Assembly (NCBI RefSeq): GCF_029227915.1
Contig: NC_079886.1
Coordinates: forward strand, 3,782,001 to 3,846,000
Origin: Hydractinia symbiolongicarpus
Taxonomy: Eukaryota > Cnidaria > Hydrozoa > Anthoathecata > Hydractiniidae
Direction of reading: 5' to 3'
DNA: 64,000 bases
Every line of letters starts with the position of its first letter. The first letter of the stretch is position 1. Below, piece by piece: positions 10,800-23,800 of the stretch. Under the pieces are notes generated by a model. The model made no database searches. It worked only from the letters and a program-made list of their open reading frames with translations, and was not told the origin of the DNA. A program made the translations under genes and the position numbers.

Positions 10800-13700
10800 T
10801 ACTCAGCGATTACACTGGGCGCTGTGGTAGCGCTTCATTTAAAAGTGTAGATATATTAGTCATTTTTTACTGTGGGACCAATCCTAGTTGTTATCGCACT
10901 CTGAAGAAATTGAGACAGTTTCAAAAACTAAATTTCATTGACTTTCTAACGGTGTCAGTCCGTTTCAGTTACAACGGTTGCGTCACATATTCGTACCAAC
11001 ATGTATTTAGCGATATTTTTCTGATATTACTAGGTTGTATCGCTTTTAACAGTGAAACGATTGACTGTGGGACCTAATTAAACTGATTTTGGACTGTGAC
11101 CTTACAAATGTGATGAATGAGACAACTGGACTCCATGAAATTACATTCTCCTTAAATTGGCATGATTGCCGATACTCAGCGATTACACTGGGCGCTGTGG
11201 TAGTGCTTCATTTAAAAGTGTAGATATATTAGTAATTTTTTACTGTGGGACCAATCATAGCCGTTATCGCACGCTGAAAAAATAGAGACAGTTTCAAAAA
11301 CTACATTTCATTGACTTTCTAACGGTATCAGTCCGTCTCTGTTACAACGGTTGCGTCACATATTCGTACCAATATGTGTTTAGCGATATTTTTCTGATAT
11401 TACTAGGTTGTATCGCTTTTAACAGTGAAACGATTGACTGTGGGACTTAATTGAACTGATTTCGGACTTTAACTTTATAAGTGTGATAATTGAGACAATT
11501 GAACTCCAAGAAATAACAATGTTCTGAATTTGACATGATTGCTAGAACTCAGCGATTACACTGGGCGCTGTAGTAGCGCTTCATTTAAAAATGCAGATAA
11601 ATAAGTTATTTTTTACTGTAGGACCAACCCTAGCTGTTATCGCACGCTGAAGAAATAGAGACAGTTTCAAAAACTACATTTCATTGACTTTCTAACGGTA
11701 TCAGTCCGTTTCAGTTACAACGGTTGCGTCACATATTCGTACCAACATGTATTTAGCGATATTTTTCTGATATTACTAGGTTGTATCGCTTTTAACAGTG
11801 AAACGATTGACTGTGGGACCTAATTAAACTGATTTTGGACTGTGACCTTACAAATGTGATGAATGAGACAACTGGACTCCATGAAATAACATTCTCCTTA
11901 AATTGGCATGATTGCCGGTACTCAGCGATTACACTGGGCGCTGTGGTAGCGCTTCATTTAAAAGTGTAGATATATTAGTCATTTTTTGCTGTGGGACCAA
12001 TCATAGCCGCTATCGCAAGCCGAAGAAGTTGAGACATTTTCGAAAACTACATTTCAATGGTTTTCTAACGGTATCAGTCCGTATCTGTTACAACGGTTGC
12101 GTCACATATTCGTACCAACATGTATTTAGCGATATTTTTTTGATATTACTAGGTTGCATCGCTTTTAACAGTGAAATAATTGACTGTGGGACTTAATTGA
12201 ACTCATTTTGGACTGTGACCTAACAAATGTGATGAATGAGACAATTGGACTCCATGAAATAACAATGTTCTGAATTTGACATGATTGCTAGAACTCAGCG
12301 ATTACACTGGGCGCTGTGGTAGCGCTTCATTTAAAAGTGTATATATATTAGTCATTTTTTACTGTGGGACCAATCCTAGCCGTTATCGCACTCTGAAGAA
12401 ATTGAGACAGTTTCAAAAACTAAATTTCATTGACTTTCTAACGGTGTCAGTCCGTTTCAGTTACAACGGTTGCGTCACATATTCGTACCAACATGTATTT
12501 AGCGATATTTTTCTGATATTACTAGGTTGTATCGCTTTTAACAGTGAAACGATTGACTGTGGGACCTAATTAAACTGATTTTGGACTGTGACCTTACAAA
12601 TGTGATGAATGAGACAACTGGACTCCATGAAATTACATTCTCCTTAAATTGGCATGATTGCCGATACTCAGCGATTACACTGGGCGCTGTGGTAGCGCTT
12701 CATTTAAAAGTGTAGATATATTAGTCATTTTTTACTGTGGGACCAATCATAGCCGTTATCGCACGCTGAAGAAATAGAGACAGTTTCAAAAACTACATTT
12801 CATTGACTTTCTAACGGTATCAGTCCGTTTCTGTTACAACGGTTGCGTCACATATTCGTACCAACATGTGTTTAGCGATATTTTTCTGATATTACTAGGT
12901 TGTATCGCTTTTAACAGTGAAACGATTGACTGTGGGACTTAATTGAACTGATTTCGGACTTTAACTTTATAAGTGTGATAATTGAGACAATTGAACTCCA
13001 AGAAATAACAATGTTCTGAAATTGACATGATTGCTAGAACTCAGCGATTACACTGGGCGCTGTAGTAGCGCTTCATTTAAAAATGCAGATAAATAAGTTA
13101 TTTTTTACTGTAGGACCAACCCTAGCTGTTATCGCACGCTGAAGAAATAGAGACAGTTTCAAAAACTACATTTCATTGACTTTCTAACGGTATCAGTCCG
13201 TTTCAGTTACAACGGTTGCGTCACATATTCGTACCAACATGTATTTAGCGATATTTTTCTGATATTACTAGGTTGTATCGCTTTTAACAGTGAAACGATT
13301 GACTGTGGGACCTAATTAAACTGATTTTGGACTGTGACCTTACAAATGTGATGAATGAGACAACTGGACTCCATGAAATAACATTCTCCTTAAATTGGCA
13401 TGATTGCCGGTACTCAGCGATTACACTGGGCGCTGTGGTAGCGCTTCATTTAAAAGTGTAGATATATTAGTCATTTTTTGCTGTGGGACTAATCATAGCC
13501 GCTATCGCAAGCCGAAGAAGTTGAGACATTTTCGAAAACTACATTTCAATGATTTTCTAACGGTATCAGTCCGTTTCTATTACAACGGTTGCGTCACATA
13601 TTCGTACCAACATGTATTTAGCGATATTTTTCTGATATTACTAGGTTGCATCGCTTTTAACAGTGAAATAATTGACTGTGGGACTTAATTGAACTCATTT

Positions 13701-13829
13701 TGGACTGTGACCTAACAAATGTGATGAATGAGACAATTGGACTCCATGAAATAACAATGTTCTGAATTTGACATGATTGCTAGAACTCAGCGATTACACT
13801 GGGCGCTGTGGTAGCGCTTCATTTAAAAA
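10800..13829. repeat. Tandem duplication of a 4-monomer unit, 1,492 bp
   Basis: Copy one is about 10800-12291 and copy two about 12292-13829. Monomers at 11008, 11381, 11754 and 12127 pair with 12500, 12873, 13246 and 13619. Shared private variants include CCTAATTAAACTG, GCCGATACTCAG, the GTAGTAGCGC hairpin loop, CGTTTAGCG after AACATGTG and CAGTGAAATAATTG. The pair diverges at about 13830, where the second copy has AATGCAGATAAATAGG. The unit size equals that of the duplications at 3.9 and 38.2 kb, but the monomers involved are different. Confidence 0.88.
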
Positions 13830-14725
13830 TGCAGATAAATAGGTCATTTTTTACTGTAGGACCAATCCTAGCTGTTATCGCACGCTGAAGAAACAGAGAC
13901 AGTTTCAAAAACTACATTTCAATGATTTTCTAACGGTCCGTTTCAGTTACAACGGTTGCGTCACATATTCATACCAACATGTATTTAGCGATATTTTTCT
14001 GATATTACTAGGTTGTATCGCTTTTAACAGTGAAACGATTGACTGTGGGACCTAATTAAACTGATTTTGGACTGTGACCTTACAAATGTGATGAATGAGA
14101 CAACTGGACTCCATGAAATAACATTCTCCTTAAATTGGCATGATTGCCGGTACTCAGCGATTACACTGGGCGCTGTGGTAGCGCTTCATTTAAAAGTGTA
14201 GATATATTAGTCATTTTTTGCTGTGGGACCAATCATAGCCGCTATCGCAAGCCGAAGAAGTTGAGACATTTTCGAAAACTACATTTCAATGATTTTCTAA
14301 CGGTATCAGTCCGTTTCTATTACAACGGTTGCGTCACATATTCGTACCAACATGTATTTAGCGATATTTTTCTGATATTACTAGGTTGCATCGCTTTTAA
14401 CAGTGAAATAATTGACTGTGGGACTTAATTGAACTCATTTTGGACTGTGACCTAACAAATGTGATGAATGAGACAATTGGACTCCATGAAATAACAATGT
14501 TCTGAATTTGACATGATTGCTAGAACTCAGCGATTACACTGGGCGCTGTGGTAGCGCTTCATTTAAAAATGCAGATAAATAGGTCATTTTTTACTGTAGG
14601 ACCAATCCTAGCTGTTATCGCACGCTGAAGAAACAGAGACAGTTTCAAAAACTACATTTCAATGATTTTCTAACGGTCCGTTTCAGTTACAACGGTTGCG
14701 TCACATATTCATACCAACATGTATT
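13246..14725. repeat. Tandem duplication of a monomer dimer, 740 bp
   Basis: Units at 13246-13985 and 13986-14725 are nearly identical, each a 373-bp monomer followed by a 367-bp one. Both 367-bp monomers lack the same six bases in CTAACGGTCCGTTTC (normally CTAACGGTATCAGTCCG), which removes part of the AACGG motif cluster, and both read ATTCATACC for ATTCGTACC. The deletion therefore preceded the duplication. The first dimer overlaps the end of the 4-monomer unit described from 10800. Confidence 0.9.
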
Positions 14726-16099
14726 TAGCGATATTTTTCTGATATTACTAGGTTGTATCGCTTTTAACAGTGAAACGATTGACTGTGGGACCTAATTGAA
14801 CTGATTTTGGACTGTGACCTTACAAATGTGATGAATGAGACAATTGGACTCCATGAAATAACATTCTCCTTAAATTGGCATGATTGCCGGTATTCAGCGA
14901 TTACACTGGGCGCTGTGGTAGCGCTGCATTTAAAAGTGTAGATATATTAGCCATTTTTTGCTGTGGGACCAATCATAGCCGTTATCGCACGCTGAAGAAA
15001 TAGAGACAGTTTCAAAAACTACATTTCATTGACTTTCTAACGGTATCAGTCCGTTTCTGTTACAACAGTTTGGTCACATTTTCGTACCAACATATATTTA
15101 TCGATATTTTTCTGATATTACTAGGTTGCATCGCCTTTAACAGTGAAACGATTGAATGTGGGACTTAATTGAACTGATATTGGACTGTGACCTTACAAAT
15201 GTGATGAATGAGACAATTGGACTCCATGAAATAACATTCTTCTTAAATTGGCATGATTGCTGGAACTCAGCGGTTAAACTGGGCACTGTGGTAGCGTTTT
15301 ATTTAAAAATGTAGATAAATAACTCATTTTTTACTGTAGGACCAATCCTAGCTGTTATCGCACGCTAAAGAAATTAAGACAGTTTGAAAAACTACATTTC
15401 ATTGACTTTCTGACGGTATCAGCCCGTTTCAGTTACAACAGTTGCGTCACATATTCGTACCAACATGTATTTAGCGATATTTTTCTGATATTACTAGGTT
15501 GTATCGCTTTTAACAGTGAAACGATTGACTGTGGGACCTAATTGAACTGATTTTGGACTGTGACCTTACAAATGTGATGAATGAGACAATTGGACTCCAT
15601 GAAATAACATTCTCCTTAAATTGGCATGATTGCCGGTACTCAGCGATTGCACTGGGCGCTGTGGTAGCGCTGCATTTAAAAGTGTAGATATATTAGTCAT
15701 TTTTTGCTGTGGCACCAATCATAGCCGTTATCGCACGCTGAAGAAATAGAGACAGTTTCAAAAACTACATTTCATTGACTTTCTAACGGTATCAGCCCGT
15801 TTGAGCTGCAACAGTTGGGTCACATTTTCGTACCAACATGTATTTAGCGATATTTTTCTGATATTACTAGGTTACATCGCTTTTAACAGTGAAACGATTG
15901 ACTGTGGGACTTAATTGAACTGATTTTGGACTTTAACTTTATAAGTGTGATAATTGAGACAATTGAACTCCAAGAAATAACAATGTTCTGAATTTGACAT
16001 GATTGCTAGAACTCAGCAATTACACTGGGCGCTGTGATAGCGCTTCATTTATAAATCAGATAAATAGGTCATTTTTTACTGTAGGACCAATCCTAGCTG
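14726..16099. repeat. Mixed satellite monomers without a clear local HOR
   Basis: Four monomers start at 14726, 15099, 15472 and 15845. Each resembles types found elsewhere in the first 20 kb, but I see no neighbouring copy in register. The monomer at 15099 has TTTATCGATA in place of TTTAGCGATA, like the one at 7085. No other feature is visible. Confidence 0.7.
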
Positions 16100-19000
16100 T
16101 TATCGCACGCTGAAGAAATAGAGACAGTTTCGAAAACTACATTTCATTGACTTTCTAACGGTATCAGTCCGTTTCAGTTACAACGGTTGCGTCACATATT
16201 CGTACCAACATGTATTTAGCGATATTTTTCTGATATTACTAGGTTGCATCGCTTTTAACACTGAAACGATTGACTGTGGGACTTACTTGAACTGATTCAG
16301 GATTTTAACTTTATAAATGTGATAATTGAAACAATTGAACTCCATGCAATAACACTCTTCTTAAATTGGCATGATTGACGGAACTCAATGATTACACTGG
16401 GCGCTGTGGTAGCGCTTCATTTAAAAATGTAGATATGTAAGTCATTTTTTACTGTGGGGCCAATCCTAGCCGTTATCGCACGCTGAAGAAATTGAGACAG
16501 TTTCAAAAACTACATTTCATTGACTTTCTAACGGTGTCAGCCCGTTTGAGTTACAACAGTTGGGTCACATTTTCGTACCAACATGTATTTAGCGATAATT
16601 TTCTGATATTACTAGGTTGCATCGCTTTTAACAGTGAAAACGATTGACTGTGGGACTTAATTGAACTGATTTTGGACTGTGACCTTACAAATGTGATGAA
16701 TGAGACAATTGCATTCCATGAAATATCATTCTTCTTAAATTGGCATGATTGACGGAACTCAGCGATTACACTGGGCGCTGTGGTAGCGCTTTATTTAAAA
16801 ATGCAGATAAATAGGTCATTTTTTACTGTAGGACCAATCCTAGCTGTTATCGCACGCTGAAGAAATAGAGACAGTTTCAAAAACTACATTTCATTGACTT
16901 TCTAACGGTATCAGTCCGTTTCAGTTACAACGGTTGCGTCACATATTCGTACCAACATGTATTTAGCGATATTTTTCTGATATTACTAGGTTGTATCGCT
17001 TTTAACAGTGAAACGATTGACTGTGGCACCTAATTGAACTAATTTTGGACTGTGACCTTACAAATGTGATGAATGAGACAATTGGACTCCATGAAATAAC
17101 ATTCTTCTTAAATTGGCATGATTGCTGGAACTCAGCGGTTAAACCGGGCGCTGTGGTAGCGCTTTAGTTAAAAATGTAGATATATAAGTCATTTTCACTG
17201 TGGGACCAATCCTAACCGCTATCGCAAGCCGAAGAAGTTGAGACATTTTCAAAAACTACATTTCATTGATTTTCTAACGGTATCAGTCCGTTTCAGTTAG
17301 AACGCTTGGGTCACATTTTCGTACCAACATGTATTTAGCGATATTTTTTTGATATTACTAGGTTGCATCGCTTTTAACAGTGAAACAATTGACTGTGGGA
17401 CTTAATTGAACTCATTTTGGACTGTGACCTTACAAATATGATGAATGAGACAATTGGACTCCATGAAATAACATTCTTCTTGAATTGGCATGATTGCCGG
17501 TACTCAGCGATTACACTGGGCGCTGTGGTAGAACTTCATTTAAAGGTGTAGGTATATTAGTCATTTTTAACTGTGGGACCAATCCTAGCCGTTATCGCAC
17601 GCTGAAGAAATAGAGACAGTTTCAAAAACTAAATTTCATTGACTTTCTAACGGTATCAGCCCGTTTGAGTTACAACAGTTGGGTCACATATTCGTACCAA
17701 CATGTGTTTAGCGATATTTTTCTGATATTACTAGGTTGTATCAATTGAACTGATGTTGGACTTTAACTTTATAAGTGTGATAATTGAGACAATTGAACTC
17801 CAAGAAAAAACAATGTTCTGAATTTGACATGATTGCTAGAACTCAGCGATTACACTGGGCGCTGTGGTAGCGCTTCATTTAAAAATGTAGATAAATAACT
17901 CATTTTTTACTGTAGGACCAATCCTAGCCGTTATCGCACGCTGAAGAAATAGAGACAGTTTCGAAAACTACATTTCATTGACTTTCTAACGGTATCAGTC
18001 CGTTTCAGTTACAACGGTTGCGTCACATATTCGTACCAACATGTATTTAGCGATATTTTTCTGATATTACTAGGTTGCATCGCTTTTAACACTGAAACGA
18101 TTGACTGTGGGACTTACTTGAACTGATTCAGGATTTTAACTTTATAAATGTGATAATTAAAACAATTGAACTCCATGCAATAACACTCTTCTTAAATTGG
18201 CATGATTGACGGAACTCAATGATTACACTGGGCGCTGTGGTAGCGCTTCATTTAAAAATGTAGATATGTAAGTCATTTTTTACTGTGGGGCCAATCCTAG
18301 CCGTTATCGCACGCTGAAGAAATTGAGACAGTTTCAAAAACTACATTTCATTGACTTTCTAACGGTGTCAGCCCGTTTGAGTTACAACAGTTGGGTCACA
18401 TTTTCGTACCAACATGTATTTAGCGATAATTTTCTGATATTACTAGGTTGCATCGCTTTTAACAGTGAAAACGATTGACTGTGGGACTTAATTGAACTGA
18501 TTTTGGACTGTGACCTTACAAATGTGATGAATGAGACAATTGCATTCCATGAAATATCATTCTTCTTAAATTGGCATGATTGACGGAACTCAGCGATTAC
18601 ACTGGGCGCTGTGGTAGCGCTTTATTTAAAAATGCAGATAAATAGGTCATTTTTTACTGTAGGACCAATCCTAGCTGTTATCGCACGCTGAAGAAATAGA
18701 GACAGTTTCAAAAACTACATTTCATTGACTTTCTAACGGTATCAGTCCGTTTCAGTTACAACGGTTGCGTCACATATTCGTACCAACATGTATTTAGCGA
18801 TATTTTTCTGATATTACTAGGTTGTATCGCTTTTAACAGTGAAACGATTGACTGTGGCACCTAATTGAACTAATTTTGGACTGTGACCTTACAAATGTGA
18901 TGAATGAGACAATTGGACTCCATGAAATAACATTCTTCTTAAATTGGCATGATTGCTGGAACTCAGCGGTTAAACCGGGCGCTGTGGTAGCGCTTTAGTT

Positions 19001-19760
19001 AAAAATGTAGATATATAAGTCATTTTCACTGTGGGACCAATCCTAACCGCTATCGCAAGCCGAAGAAGTTGAGACATTTTCAAAAACTACATTTCATTGA
19101 TTTTCTAACGGTATCAGTCCGTTTCAGTTAGAACGCTTGGGTCACATTTTCGTACCAACATGTATTTAGCGATATTTTTTTGATATTACTAGGTTGCATC
19201 GCTTTTAACAGTGAAACAATTGACTGTGGGACTTAATTGAACTCATTTTGGACTGTGACCTTACAAATATGATGAATGAGACAATTGGACTCCATGAAAT
19301 AACATTCTTCTTGAATTGGCATGATTGCCGGTACTCAGCGATTACACTGGGCGCTGTGGTAGAACTTCATTTAAAGGTGTAGGTATATTAGTCATTTTTA
19401 ACTGTGGGACCAATCCTAGCCGTTATCGCACGCTGAAGAAATAGAGACAGTTTCAAAAACTAAATTTCATTGACTTTCTAACGGTATCAGCCCGTTTGAG
19501 TTACAACAGTTGGGTCACATATTCGTACCAACATGTGTTTAGCGATATTTTTCTGATATTACTAGGTTGTATCAATTGAACTGATGTTGGAATTTAACTT
19601 TATAAGTGTGATAATTGAGACAATTGAACTCCAAGAAAAAACAATGTTCTGAATTTGACATGATTGCTAGAACTCAGCGATTACACTGGGCGCTGTGGTA
19701 GCGCTTCATTTAAAAATGTAGATAAATAACTCATTTTTTACTGTAGGACCAATCCTAGCC
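16100..19760. repeat. Tandem duplication of a 5-monomer unit, 1,831 bp
   Basis: Copy one is about 16100-17930 and copy two about 17931-19760. Monomers at 16217, 16590, 16964, 17336 and 17709 pair with 18048, 18421, 18795, 19167 and 19540, every one at offset 1,831. Five monomers would be 1,865 bp; the shortfall is a 34-bp deletion present in both copies. Private shared variants include ATTCAGGATTTTAAC, TTGCATTCCATGAAATATC, GGTAGAACTTCATTTAAAGG and CTTTAGTTAAAAATG. Very few differences are visible, for example GGACTTTAAC against GGAATTTAAC after the deletion. Confidence 0.92.
17709..18047. repeat. 339-bp monomer with 34-bp deletion, first copy
   Basis: The normal run from GTTGTATCGC through TTAATTGAAC is shortened to GTTGTATCAATTGAACTG at about 17736, removing 34 bases that include the GACTGTGGGAC landmark. 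The rest of the monomer is intact and of the GTTCTGAATTTGAC type. An identical deletion is present at 19540-19878. Confidence 0.9.
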
Positions 19761-19878
19761 GTTATCGCACGCTGAAGAAATAGAGACAGTTTCAAAAACT
19801 ACATTTCATTGACTTTCTAACGGTATAAGTCCGTTTCAGTTACAACGGTTGCGTCACATATTCGTACCAACATGTATT
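19540..19878. repeat. 339-bp monomer with 34-bp deletion, second copy
   Basis: It carries the same GTATCAATTGAAC junction as the monomer at 17709, placed at the same point of the 1,831-bp unit. The identical breakpoint shows that one deletion event was later duplicated rather than two independent losses. Confidence 0.9.
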
Positions 19879-20898
19879 AAGCGATATTTTTGTGATATTA
19901 CTAGGTCGTATCGCTTTTAACAGTGAAATGATTGACTGTGGGACTTAATTGAACTGATTTTGAACTTTAACTTTATAAGTGTGATAATTGAGACAATTGG
20001 AATCCAAGAAATAACATTCTTCTTAAATTGGCATGATTGCCGGAACTCAGCGATTAAACTGGGCGCTGTGGCAGCGCTTCATTTGAAAATGTAGATAAAT
20101 AACTCATTTTTTACTGTAGGACCAATCCTAGCCGTTATCGCACGCTGAAGAAATAGAGACAGTTTCAAAAACTACATTTCATTGACTTTTTAACGGTATC
20201 AGTCCGTTTCTGTTACAACGGTTGTGTCACATTTTCGTACCAACATGTATTTAGCGATATTTTTCTGATATTACTAGGTTGCATCGCTTTTAACACTGAA
20301 ACGATTGACTGTGGGACTTACTTGAACTGATTCAGGACTTTAACTTTATAAATATGATAATTGAGACAATTGGACTCCATGCAATAACATTCTTCTTAAA
20401 TTGGCATGATTGACGGAACTGAGCGATTACACTGGGCGCTGTGGTAGCGCTTCATTTAAAAATGTAGATATATAAGTCATTTTTCACTGTGGGACCAATC
20501 CTAGCCGTTATCGCACGCTGAAGAAATACAGACAGTTTTAGAAACTACATTTCGTTGACTTTCTATCGGTATCAGTCCGATTCTGTTACTACGGTTGCGT
20601 CACATATTCGTACCAACATGTATTTAGCGATATTTTTCTGATATTACTAGGTTGCATCGCTTTTAACAGTGAAACGATTAACAGTAGGACTTACTTGAAC
20701 TGATTTTGGACTTTAACTTTATAAATGTGATAATTGAAACAATTGGAATCCATGCAATAACAATCTTCTTAAATTGGCATGATTGACGGAACTCAGCGAT
20801 TACACTGGGCACTGTGGCAGCGCTTCATTTAAAAATGTAGATATGTAAGTCATTTTTCACTGTGGGACCAATCCTAGCCGTTATCGCACGCTGAAGAA
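19879..20898. repeat. Diverged flank in register with the 17-monomer unit
   Basis: Monomers at 19879, 20252 and 20625 lie exactly 6,344 bp left of those at 26223, 26596 and 26969. They share their types in order: TATTAAGCGATATTTTTGTG with AGGTCGTATC, then CACTGAAACG with GATTCAGGAC, then CAGTGAAACGATTAAC. Identity is clearly lower than between the two main copies, with differences such as TTTTTCACTG against TTTCTTACTG. I read this as the remains of an earlier round of the same HOR. The monomers at 20625 and 20998 are also close to each other (both GATTAACAGTAGG), a local single-monomer duplication. Confidence 0.75.
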
Positions 20899-23800
20899 AT
20901 ACAGACAGTTTTAGAAAGTACATTTCGTTGACTTTCTATCGGTATCAGTCCGTTTCTGTTACTACGGTTGCGTCACATATTCGTACCAACATGTATTTAG
21001 CGATATTTTTCTGATATTACTAGGTTGCATCGCTTTTAACAGTGAAACGATTAACAGTAGGACTTACTTGAACTGATTTTGGACTTTAACTTTATAAATG
21101 TGATAATTGAAACAATTGGAATCCATGCAATAACAATCTTCTTAAATTGGCATGATTGACGGAACTCAGCGATTACACTGGGCACTGTGGCAGCGCTTCA
21201 TTTAAAAATGTAGATATGTAAGTCATTTTTTACTGTGGGGCCAGTCCTAGCCGTTATCGCACGCTGAAGAAATTGAGACAGTTTCAAAAACTACATTTCA
21301 TTGACTTTCTAACGGTGTCAGCCCGTTTGAGTTACAACAGTTGTGTCACATTTTCGTACCAACATGTATTTAGCGATTTTTTTCTGATATTACTAGGTTG
21401 CATCGCTTTTAACAGTGAAAACGATTGACTGTGGGACTTAATTGAACTGATTTTGGACTGTGACCTTACAAATGTGATGAATGAGACAATTGGCTCCATG
21501 AAATAACATTCTTCTTAAATTGGCATGATTGCCGGAACTTAGCGATTAAACTGGGCGCTGTGGTAGCGCTTCATTTAAGAATGTAGATAAATTACTCATT
21601 TTTTACTGTAGGACCAATCCTAGCCGTTATCGCACGCTGAAGAAATTGAGACAGTTTCAAAAACTACATTTCATTGACTTTCTAACGGTATCAGTCCGTT
21701 TCAGTTACAACAGTTGCGTCAAATATTCGTACCAACATGGTATTTAGAGATATTTTTCTGATATTACTAGGTTGCATCGCTTTTAACAGTGAAAGGATTG
21801 ACTGTAGGACTTACTTGAACTGATTTTGGACTTTAACTTTATAAATGTGATAATTGAAATAATTGGACTCCATGAAAGAACATTCTTCTTAAATTGGCAT
21901 GATTGACGGAACACAGCGATTACACTGGGCGCTGTGGTAGCGCTTCATTTAAAAATGTAGATATGTAAGTCATTTTTTACTGTGGGACCAATCCCAACCG
22001 TTATCGCACGCTGAAGAAATTGAGACAGTTTCAAAAACTACATTTCATTGACTTTCTAACGGTGTCAGCCCGTTTGAGTTATAACAGTTGGGTCACATTT
22101 TTGCACCAACATGTATTTAGCGATATTTTTCTGATATTACTAGGTTGCATCGCTTTTAACAGTGAAACGATTGACTGTGGGACTTAATTGAACTGATTTT
22201 GGACTGTGACCTTACAAATGTGATGAATGAGACAATTGGACTCCATGAAATAACATTCTTCTTAAATTGGCATGATTGACGGAACTCAGCGATTACACTG
22301 GGCGCTGTGGTAGCGCTTCATTTAAAAATGTAGATATGTAAGTTATTTTTTACTGTGGGACCAATCCTAGCCGTTATCGCACGCTGAAGAAATTGAGACA
22401 GTTTCAAAAATTACATTTCATTGACTTTCTAACGGTATCAGTCCGTTTCAGTTACAACGGTTGCGACACATATTCGTACCAACATGTATTAAGCGATATT
22501 TTTGTGATATTACTAGGTCGTATCGCTTTTAACAGTGAAATGATTGACTGTCGGACTTAATTGAACTGATTTTGGACTTTAACTTTATAAGTGTGATAAT
22601 TGAGACAATTGGAATCCAAGAAATAACATTCTTCTTAAATTGGCATGATTGCTGGAACTCAGCGATTAAACTGGGCGCTGTGGTAGCGCTTCATTTAAAA
22701 ATGTAGATAAATAACTCATTTTTTACTGTAGGACCAATCCTAGCCATTATCGCACGCTGAAGAAATAGAGACAGTTTCAAAAACTACATTTCATTGACTT
22801 TCTAACGGTATCAGTCCGTTTCTGTTACAACGGTTGCGTCACATTTTCGTACCAACATGTATTTAGCGATATTTTTCTGATATTAGTAGGTTGCATCGCT
22901 TTTAACACTGAAACGATTGACTGTGGGACTTACTTGAACTGATTCAGGACTTTAACTTTATAAATATGATAATTGAGACAATTGGACTCCATGCAATAAC
23001 ATTCTTCTTAAATTGGCATGATTGACGGAACTGAGCGATTACACTGGGCGCTGTGGTAGCGCTTCATTTAAAAATGTAGATATATAAGTCATTTTTTACT
23101 GTGGGACCAATCCTAGCCGTTATCGCACGCTGAAGAAATACATACAGTTTTAGAAACTACATTTCGTTGAATTTGTATCGGTATCAGTCCGTTTCTGTTA
23201 CTACGGTTGCGTCACATATTCGTACCAACATGTATTTAGCGATATTTTTCTGATATTACTAGGTTGCATCGCTTTTAACAGTGAAAACGATTGACTGTGG
23301 GACTTAATTGAACTGATTTTGGACTGTGACCTTACAAATGTGATTAATGAGACAATTGGCTCCATGAAATAACATTCTTCTTAAATTGGCATGATTGCCG
23401 GAACTCAGCGATTAAACTGGGCGCTGTGGTAGCGCTTCATTTAAAAATGTAGATAAATAACTCATTTTTTACTGTAGGACCAATCCTAGCCGTTATCGCA
23501 CGCTGAAGAAATTGAGACAGTTTCAAAAACTACATTTCATTGACTTTCTAACGGTATCAGTCCGTTTCAGTTACAACAGTTGCGTCAAATATTCGTACCA
23601 ACATGGTATTTAGCGATATGTTTCTGATATTACTAGGTTGCATCGCTTTTAACAGTGAAAGGATTGACTGTAGGACTTACTTGAACTGATTTTGGACTTT
23701 AACTTTATAAATGTGATAATTGAAACAATTGGACTCCATGAAATAACATTCTTCTTAAATTGGCATGATTGACGGAACACAGCGATTACACTGGGCGCTG

